From Gemmatimonadota bacterium (GTDB taxonomy: Bacteria > Gemmatimonadota > Gemmatimonadetes > Longimicrobiales > Gaopeijiaceae): 44,873 bases of DNA. Positions 39,498 to 44,873 of this stretch are shown in pieces. The notes under the pieces are model-generated. The model worked only from the letters and a program-made list of their open reading frames with translations. It made no database searches and was not told the origin of the DNA. Positions within the stretch are counted from its first letter, which is position 1. The number at the start of each line of letters is the position of its first letter. The translations under genes were made by a program, and so were the position numbers. The stretch spans positions 1 to 44,873 of the forward strand of contig SKNW01000002.1 of assembly GCA_007120305.1 (NCBI GenBank). Reading direction: 5' to 3'.

Positions 39498-41180
39498 CTA
39501 CTTCTTCAACGGCCTTCCAGGAGGGAGGGGAGCCCCCGACGGGGACGTGAAGTCGGCCAGCGCGTCGAGCAGAACCCGAGCCGTAACGCCGGCGAAGGCC
39601 CCCAGCGCCGGGCCCGAGTCCCGGACACCGATCCGGTTGGCTTCGAGCTGGAAGCCGCAGATGCTCCCGCCCTCGCTGCAGCCGTAGCGCCGGGTGTTGT
39701 ACCCTCCCGAGAAGTACGGGGCGCCAGCCGGGTGCGGATCCTGGGGAGAGGGCACCGCCGGGTATCCGCGCTGGTGGAACCGATCCCCCAGGGATCCCGC
39801 TCCACGGACGACCTCCGCAGGGGTCCGACCGGTCCAGGTGGCCACCTCCCGGAGGCTGGAGCGCGCCGCGAGCTCCGGCTGGTCCAGCACGGCGTCATCG
39901 AGGGCAAGTTCTGATCCCGTAAGCAGGTAGCCAAGCTCCAGTCGCTGGACCTCGTGGCCATGGCCGTGAACGTCCATGTAGAGACCGCGGGCGTGGGAGG
40001 CCCGGACCAGGGCCATGGCCGTTTCGGTCCACGCATGGAATTCCCGCCAGGCACGGGTCGCCTCCGGGTTCCCCTGGGCGGCCTCCTCCAGGTCCCGGTT
40101 GGCGTCCAGCTTGCGGCGGTGGAGGTGGACCCGGACCAGGTGGGGACGCTCCCCGGTGAGCGCCTCCAGCGAGTCGGCCACCAGGAGGGCCAGGGTGTCG
40201 GTGGCCAGGTCCCGGACCATCGTGCCCCACGTCCGGTCCGGCAGGTCCGAGGGGAGGAGCGTCCCGCCGTGCGCCGCCGTGATCACCAGGGGGAGTGTTC
40301 CGGGAGTATACTCGACGAACTCCCGGTTCCCATCGAGGCGAACCCCCACCTCCGGGGGAACCGTGCGTCCTTCCAGTTCGGCGCGAAGAGCGTCGGTTGC
40401 GCCGGCATGGAGACGGATGCGCTGCTCGGCTTCCGCCGGGTCGGAGCCGGCGTACCACGTCACCGTGGCCTCCCCCTTGGCATCGGTTGGCGGGGCGGCT
40501 TCGGAGACCCACCCTCCCCCCGCCAGAATCGTGACCTGGAGCGGGCGTCCCGCCACCGGGTTGCCGTACTGGTCTTCCACCCGCACCCGGATCGGCTCGG
40601 CAAAGGCACTTCCCGACGTGGTGATCCTTTCGCCACCGGAGGTCTCCACGGTCAGGGACGCCGGAGCGTCAGCCCGGGCGTCGGCGGAGAAGGCCACGGG
40701 GGAAAGGCCGGCCACGGAGGCCCGCGCCGTCTGGGTTCCGACACCGGTTCCCAGCGTCCATCGCCCCCGGGCCTCGCCCGAGGCATCGGTGGTGGGTGCG
40801 CCCTCGGCCTCCAGGGTCCCTCCGCCCGAGGTCACCTCCCACGCCACGGAGACGCCCCCCACACCCTGGCCGGCGGCGTTCACGACCCGGACCCGGACCG
40901 GGGTGGCCAGGGGGAGGCCTACCGTTCCGCCAAAGGCGGTCCCCCCGATGGATGCCACGCTCGCCGGGACTCCCGGGGCGTCCGGTCCGGGACCATTTCC
41001 GGAGACCGGCCCACCGTCACCTCCGCATCCGGCCAGGGCGATCACGGCACCGAGAAGGATCCACGCCCCCGGTCGAACCGCCGAAGGACGGGAAGGGCCC
41101 GCGGGCCCCCCGAACCGGACCCGGAACCGGAACCGGAACCCGGACCGGAACCCCGATAGGAAACGGAATGGAGAGATCAT
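39498..41180 (-). CDS. lipoprotein with Ig-like domains and an N-formylglutamate-amidohydrolase-like domain
   Basis: A 560-residue protein. After an FR-repeat N-terminus (1-24) come a signal helix and lipobox (VIALAGC, Cys52). Two Big_1-type Ig-like domains follow (about 75-170 and 172-265; motifs VRVVNAAGQGVGGVSVAWEV, VRVEDQYGNPVAGRPLQVTI). The C-terminal part (about 285-550) resembles N-formylglutamate amidohydrolases: LVITAAHGG, VHLHRRKLDANRD and LYMDVHGHGHEVQRLELGY supply possible zinc His/Asp/Glu ligands. So it is probably a surface- or periplasm-anchored hydrolase acting on an N-acyl or peptide bond; substrate unknown. The start overlaps the mtgA stop by 4 nt (ATGA). Confidence 0.83.
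   Translation of the reverse strand: MISPFRFLSGFRSGFRFRFRVRFGGPAGPSRPSAVRPGAWILLGAVIALAGCGGDGGPVSGNGPGPDAPGVPASVASIGGTAFGGTVGLPLATPVRVRVVNAAGQGVGGVSVAWEVTSGGGTLEAEGAPTTDASGEARGRWTLGTGVGTQTARASVAGLSPVAFSADARADAPASLTVETSGGERITTSGSAFAEPIRVRVEDQYGNPVAGRPLQVTILAGGGWVSEAAPPTDAKGEATVTWYAGSDPAEAEQRIRLHAGATDALRAELEGRTVPPEVGVRLDGNREFVEYTPGTLPLVITAAHGGTLLPSDLPDRTWGTMVRDLATDTLALLVADSLEALTGERPHLVRVHLHRRKLDANRDLEEAAQGNPEATRAWREFHAWTETAMALVRASHARGLYMDVHGHGHEVQRLELGYLLTGSELALDDAVLDQPELAARSSLREVATWTGRTPAEVVRGAGSLGDRFHQRGYPAVPSPQDPHPAGAPYFSGGYNTRRYGCSEGGSICGFQLEANRIGVRDSGPALGAFAGVTARVLLDALADFTSPSGAPLPPGRPLKK
41114..41152 (-). repeat. hexanucleotide repeat at the 5' end of the Ig-like hydrolase gene
   Basis: CCGGAA/CCGGAC-type hexamers, slightly irregular, from 41114 to 41152. 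On the coding strand they give Phe-Arg/Ser-Gly-Phe-Arg residues before the signal helix. Confidence 0.7.
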
Positions 41181-42157
41181 TCGAGGACGCCGGTCAGGGG
41201 GGAGGACACCGGGGAGCGGTCTCCATCAGGGGGTAGCCTCAAGTTCGGGGACTCCGGTCGCGAGTTCAACCGGATGTCTCCCGAAGGCGGAGGCGGTGGC
41301 TCGCCCGGAGGAGGGACGAGGATCGGGATGGGCTCGGCCGGGAGGATCGGGATGGGCTCGGCCGGGAGGACGGGAACGGGAGGGCCGCCCCCGAGCCTCT
41401 GGATAATCCGGTCCCGGCGCCAGGCCATGCGTCCGGGCTGGTGCGCAGGGTTGGAGGTCAGGGGATGGGGGAGTGTCCCGGCCAGGGACGCGGCCTGGTA
41501 GAGGTTCAGCTCCCTGGCGGAACGCTGGAAGTAGGCCTGGGAGGCAGCCTCGACCCCGAAGATGCCTGGCCCGAACTCCGCCACATTCAGGTAGAGCTCC
41601 AGGATCCGGTCCTTGTCCAGGAAGAATTCCAGGCGCCGGGCCAGCAGGAACTCCTGCCCCTTTCGCACGAAGGACCGGGATTCCGAGAGGTAGAGGTTCC
41701 GGGCCAGCTGCTGGGTGAGGGTGCTCCGCCCCCGGATCTCGTCCCGGTCTTCCCGGAGAACGCGCCACGCGGCGGCCAGCGCCGCGCGGTCCTCGGCGCT
41801 CCGGAGGTTCGGCGGGATGGGGCCCCGGTACCGGACCTCCTCGGCCAGCGCCACCCAGTCCACCCCCGCGTGCTCCCGGAATCGATCGTCCTCGGCCACC
41901 AGGACGGCCCGCACCAGCACGTCGGGGAGTTCGTCCAGCGGAACCCAGCTGTGGGCCAGGACCAGGGCGTCACCGGCGGCCCGGGCCTGCTGGAGCCGGG
42001 TCTCCATGAAGGCGGTGGTCCCGGGATTCTTCCAGCGGAGGGGCAGGGGCCAGGGCTGAACGAGCCAGACCAGGGCGGGGAGCACGAGGATCCACGCCAG
42101 GGTTCGAAGGAGGATGCGGGGGCGAGTCGGTGGCATACCGGATTGCGTACCACGCAT
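41177..42157 (-). CDS. mtgA: monofunctional peptidoglycan glycosyltransferase (GT51)
   Basis: A 326-residue inner-membrane enzyme polymerising lipid II into glycan chains. One N-terminal helix (about 15-35) is followed by the GT51 domain with its motifs: VAEDDRFREHAGVDW (catalytic Glu), RGRSTLTQQLARNLYL, RKGQEFLLARRLEFFLDKD and RILELYLNVAEFGPG. No transpeptidase domain follows. The last about 75 residues are a Pro-rich tail (PAEPIPIL repeats) that is not part of the enzyme. The start at 42157 is uncertain; an ATG at 42136 is in frame, and neither has a clear ribosome binding site. The next gene (Ig-like lipoprotein) overlaps its stop. Confidence 0.93.
   Translation of the reverse strand: MRGTQSGMPPTRPRILLRTLAWILVLPALVWLVQPWPLPLRWKNPGTTAFMETRLQQARAAGDALVLAHSWVPLDELPDVLVRAVLVAEDDRFREHAGVDWVALAEEVRYRGPIPPNLRSAEDRAALAAAWRVLREDRDEIRGRSTLTQQLARNLYLSESRSFVRKGQEFLLARRLEFFLDKDRILELYLNVAEFGPGIFGVEAASQAYFQRSARELNLYQAASLAGTLPHPLTSNPAHQPGRMAWRRDRIIQRLGGGPPVPVLPAEPIPILPAEPIPILVPPPGEPPPPPSGDIRLNSRPESPNLRLPPDGDRSPVSSPLTGVLE
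41321..41368 (-). repeat. 24-bp tandem repeat in the mtgA 3' end
   Basis: Two identical 24-bp units (41321-41344, 41345-41368), with a partial third. They encode the PAEPIPIL octapeptide repeat of the Pro-rich tail. Confidence 0.85.
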
Positions 42158-42178
42158 CGCCGCCCAATGTTCGCCGAC

Positions 42179-44050
42179 ATGAAGATCTCCTACCTGAACG
42201 GTCCCCGCCTCCGCCGCTCGCTCATCGCCGCCTGTGACTTCACCGAGAGCCGCCGGCGGGAGCTCAACCGGATCAACGTCTTCCCCGTCCCCGACGGCGA
42301 CACCGGCACCAACCTGGCGCTCACGGTGCGGGCCATCGCCGACCACCTGCGACGCATGCGGAATCCGACCGTGGGCGACGTGGCCCGCGAGGCGGCGGAA
42401 GCGGCGATCCTGGGCGCCCGGGGCAATTCGGGGATGATGCTCTCCCACTTCCTTCTGGGGTTCGCCGACGAGGTCGGGGACCGGGACCGGATCACGCCGC
42501 CCGAGTTCAGCGCGGCCCTGGACGCGGGCGTCCGTTCGCTCTATGCGGCCATCGACCAGCCGGTGGAGGGGACCATCCTCACCGTGATGCGGGAGACCGC
42601 CGAGGCCGCCGCCGGGCTCACGGAGTCCGACTTCCACCCGTACCTGGAGCATCTTCTGGAGGCGGCCCGGGCCTCCCTCGACCGCACACCGGATCTGCTC
42701 CCGGTCCTGCGGGAAGCCGGAGTGGTGGACGCCGGGGCCAAGGGGTTTGTCCACCTCCTGGAAGGGGTGGTGGTGTACGTCGTGGAGGGGGCGCTGATGG
42801 TGGAGCGGGCGGAGCCTCCCGCCGATCCGGCGGAGGAGCTGTCGCCGGCGGCGGCGGCGCACGCCCACTTCGAGGTCGAAGAGACGTACCGCTTCTGCAC
42901 CGAGGGGCTGGTTCGGGGAAAGGACCTCCCCGACGAGGCGGAGGTGCGGGCCTGGCTCCGGACCCGGGGAGATTCCATCGTCGTCATCCGGAGTGGCGAA
43001 CTCCTGAAGGTCCACGTCCACACCGACGAACCGGAGGAGGTCTTCCGGTGGATGCGGGGACTCGGCACCCTGGCCACGCACAAGGCCGAGGACATGCAGC
43101 TGCAGCACGACGTGGTGGCCCGGGGGGGAGCGGGCGCCCTGGCCCGTCGACCCGTGGCCCTGGTCACCGAAAGCGCCCAGGACCTCCCGGAGGATGTCCT
43201 GCGGGCCCACGGGATCCGGGTCGTTCCCCTCCTCCTTCTGGACGGAGAGGAAGTGCTGCGGGACGGGGTGGACATCACCAGCGAGGGCTTCCACCAGCGG
43301 CTTGCCGAGCCCGGCGAACTCCCTACCACGTCGCAGCCGGCGCCGGCGGACTTCCTGCGGGCCTTCACCGCCGCCGCCGAAGACGGCGAGGAAATTCTCT
43401 ACCTGGGGCTCAGCTCCACCCTGTCGGGGACCTTCGCATCGGCCGAAGCCGCCGCCGGGCGCTTTGACGCCGCCACGCCCCTGCACCGCTTCGATACCCG
43501 GGCGGCCTCCATTCTTCAGGGCCTCCTCGTGCTTCTCGCGGCGGAGCTGGCCGAGGCGGGGGTCTCTCCCGCCCGGATCCTGGGACGCCTGGAGGCGGCC
43601 CGCGACCGATCCGGCGTCTACTTCACCATTGACACCTTCGACCGCCTGCTGGCCTCGGGGCGGGTGGGGAAGGGGAAGGCCTTCTTCGGACGGATGCTGA
43701 ACGTGAAGCCGATCCTCGAACTGGGTCTCGATGGGCGGATCGCCCAGGCGGGGAAGGCCCGGGGGAGGGACGCCGTGGTGGAGGCGGTCCTGGAGAAGGT
43801 GGTCAGGCGGGTGCCTCCCGACACCGTGGTGGGGCAGGATGGTGACGCCGTGAAGGCCCGGGTGCGGTTCGGCGTGGTCCATGTGGCCCGCCCCGACATC
43901 GTACCGCCCATCGAAGCTGCGCTTCGGGCGCGGTACGGGGACGACGTGGAGATCCTGAGCGGTCCCGTCACACCGGTCCTGGCCACCCACCTGGGCCTGG
44001 GCGCCTGGGGCCTGGGGTGGGTGGTGGATGCAGGAGCGGGGTCCCCGTGA
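42179..44050 (+). CDS. FakA-FakB type fusion (DhaL/DAK2 domain + DegV domain)
   Basis: A 623-residue protein. Residues 1-200 are a DhaL (DAK2) domain, with NVFPVPDGDTGTNL (Mg-ATP ligands) and GARGNSGMMLSHFL. Residues about 230-305 match the FakA middle domain (VEETYRFCTEGLVRG, VHVHTDEPEEVF). Residues about 325-615 are a DegV/FakB fatty-acid-binding fold: VALVTESAQDLP, TTSQPAPADFL, LGLSSTLSGTFASA, GRVGKGKAFFGRMLNVKPIL. In Firmicutes, FakA phosphorylates fatty acids presented by separate FakB proteins; here kinase and carrier share one chain, the carrier replacing the FakA C-terminal domain. The start is uncertain between 42179 and 42167. Function as a fatty acid kinase is inferred. Confidence 0.92.
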   Translation: MKISYLNGPRLRRSLIAACDFTESRRRELNRINVFPVPDGDTGTNLALTVRAIADHLRRMRNPTVGDVAREAAEAAILGARGNSGMMLSHFLLGFADEVGDRDRITPPEFSAALDAGVRSLYAAIDQPVEGTILTVMRETAEAAAGLTESDFHPYLEHLLEAARASLDRTPDLLPVLREAGVVDAGAKGFVHLLEGVVVYVVEGALMVERAEPPADPAEELSPAAAAHAHFEVEETYRFCTEGLVRGKDLPDEAEVRAWLRTRGDSIVVIRSGELLKVHVHTDEPEEVFRWMRGLGTLATHKAEDMQLQHDVVARGGAGALARRPVALVTESAQDLPEDVLRAHGIRVVPLLLLDGEEVLRDGVDITSEGFHQRLAEPGELPTTSQPAPADFLRAFTAAAEDGEEILYLGLSSTLSGTFASAEAAAGRFDAATPLHRFDTRAASILQGLLVLLAAELAEAGVSPARILGRLEAARDRSGVYFTIDTFDRLLASGRVGKGKAFFGRMLNVKPILELGLDGRIAQAGKARGRDAVVEAVLEKVVRRVPPDTVVGQDGDAVKARVRFGVVHVARPDIVPPIEAALRARYGDDVEILSGPVTPVLATHLGLGAWGLGWVVDAGAGSP

Positions 44051-44063
44051 CGGGGCCCACCTG

Positions 44064-44873
44064 ATGCTCCCCCAGCCCGACGAGGGGGTGGGCCTGGGGG
44101 CGGACCCCCTGGCCGTGGGGGCCTTCGTGGCCTACCTGGTCCTGATCCTCGCCATCGGGGCGCTTTCGGCCCGGTTCTCCTCCCGGGGGATCGGACACTT
44201 CTTCGTGGGCGGGCGTGCCATGAATCGCTGGGTGGTGGCGCTCTCAGCCGTGGTGTCCGGGCGAAGCGCCTGGCTCCTCCTGGGCGTGACCGGGATGGCG
44301 TGGTCCATGGGCGTGGGCGCCGTCTGGGCCGTGGTGGGCTACACGGCGGTGGAATTCGTCCTCTTCCTGACCCTGGCCCGCCGGCTTCGGCGCGTGGCGG
44401 GGGAGGCGGACTGCGTCACCCTGACCGACGTCTTCGTCGCCCGCCTGGGGGATCCCCGGGGGACTCTCCGGATGACGCTCTCGGTGGTCATCCTCGTCTT
44501 CATGGCGGCCTACGTGGCGGCCCAGTTCGCCGGTGGAGGAAAGGCCATGGCCGCCGGCTTCGGGCTCTCGCCCACCGCGGGGATCCTCCTCACGGCCGGG
44601 ATCGTCCTGGCCTACACCACGGTGGGGGGCTTCCTCGCCGTCTCCCTCACCGACACCCTCCAGGCCGTCTTCATGATCGGGGCCCTCCTGGTGATCCCCT
44701 TCCTGGCTCTGGCGGCGGAGGGGGGATGGGAGGTTGTGGCGGCTCAGGTTGTGGCCGCCGAGTCCGGGGGAGGGGGCTTCCTGGATCCCTGGGCGCTGGG
44801 GGCCGGCGCCCTCCTGGGCCTCGTGGCCATTGGACTGGGCTCCCCCGGGAATCCTCACATCCTCGTCCGGTAC
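44064..44873 (+). CDS. sodium/solute symporter, SSS family (3' end outside window)
   Basis: The first 270 residues of a PutP-like transporter, open to the end of the window. About seven membrane helices are visible (for example AFVAYLVLILAIGAL, VVALSAVVSGRSAWLLLGVTG, LSVVILVFMAAYVAAQF, GILLTAGIVLAYTTVGGF). Family motifs include FFVGGRAMNRWVVALS and SPGNPHILVRY, the latter near the window end, matching PutP-type proline/solute symporters. The substrate (proline or another organic solute) cannot be fixed. It starts 13 bp after the FakA-FakB fusion stop, so they are likely one operon. No ribosome binding site is clear. Confidence 0.9.
   Translation, partial: MLPQPDEGVGLGADPLAVGAFVAYLVLILAIGALSARFSSRGIGHFFVGGRAMNRWVVALSAVVSGRSAWLLLGVTGMAWSMGVGAVWAVVGYTAVEFVLFLTLARRLRRVAGEADCVTLTDVFVARLGDPRGTLRMTLSVVILVFMAAYVAAQFAGGGKAMAAGFGLSPTAGILLTAGIVLAYTTVGGFLAVSLTDTLQAVFMIGALLVIPFLALAAEGGWEVVAAQVVAAESGGGGFLDPWALGAGALLGLVAIGLGSPGNPHILVRY

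Noticed and set aside
1-44873. tRNA, rRNA, insertion sequence or prophage
   Set aside because: No tRNA-like arms with T-loop signature, no rRNA segment, no transposase, integrase or phage structural gene was seen on either strand.

Overview
This 44.9 kb window is very GC-rich bacterial chromosome, most likely from a Gemmatimonadota member. That assignment is an inference from gene content: a SusC/SusD-type outer-membrane pair, an Oar-like TonB receptor, several CarboxypepD_reg-like secreted proteins, a secreted S9 peptidase, an ECF sigma factor overlapping a Ser/Thr kinase with TPR repeats, ThyX, and a Sec-type (clade II) nitrous oxide reductase operon. I saw no rRNA, tRNA, CRISPR array, insertion sequence or prophage gene, so this looks like ordinary chromosome with dense, often overlapping operons.

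Layout. 1-3.2 kb: the tail of an unknown gene, a tiny Asp/Arg-rich protein, an SDR-like + MgtC/SapB pair, and hemE. 3.4-7.6 kb: a 1383-residue TonB receptor with an unusual helical C-terminal extension. 7.9-14.0 kb (plus strand): a small lipoprotein, a SusC-like receptor, a SusD-like lipoprotein and another lipoprotein, closed by a strong two-way hairpin terminator. 14.1-20.1 kb (minus strand): two related 'barrel-less' CarboxypepD_reg/plug-like proteins bracketing a coiled-coil exported protein and a DPP-IV-like S9 peptidase. Together 8-20 kb looks like an outer-membrane uptake and peptide-processing region. 20.5-26.5 kb (plus): thyX, a Ric-type di-iron NO/oxidative-stress repair protein behind a perfect CRP/FNR-like palindrome, an ECF sigma factor overlapping a receptor Ser/Thr kinase, and a small outer-membrane barrel.

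26.5-34.2 kb (minus): a seven-gene nitrous oxide reduction operon, in transcription order cytochrome c lipoprotein, nosZ, a membrane protein fused to a NosL-like domain, nosL, nosD, nosF, nosY. Most junctions are 4-11 nt overlaps. No nosR, nosX, nosG or nosH is present. Several of its exported proteins carry in-frame minisatellite repeats. Upstream lie a membrane histidine-kinase homologue that has lost its phospho-acceptor histidine, and, divergent from it, a PAS histidine kinase, a NarL-type response regulator and an SRPBCC protein. Nitrous oxide respiration, NO-damage repair and redox/ligand sensing are therefore clustered.

38.1-44.9 kb: an alpha/beta-hydrolase-OsmC fusion; on the minus strand a monofunctional peptidoglycan transglycosylase and an Ig-like/N-formylglutamate-amidohydrolase-like lipoprotein; then on the plus strand a FakA-FakB (DhaL-DegV) fusion and the start of a sodium/solute symporter that runs off the window.

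The most unusual items are: the NosB-like/NosL-like fusion with an internal lipoprotein-type signal; the repeat-rich N-termini of exported nos proteins; the histidine-less kinase beside a complete two-component system; the TonB receptor with two tandem Spy/LTXXQ-like segments; and the pair of barrel-less plug proteins with a matching cysteine pair.
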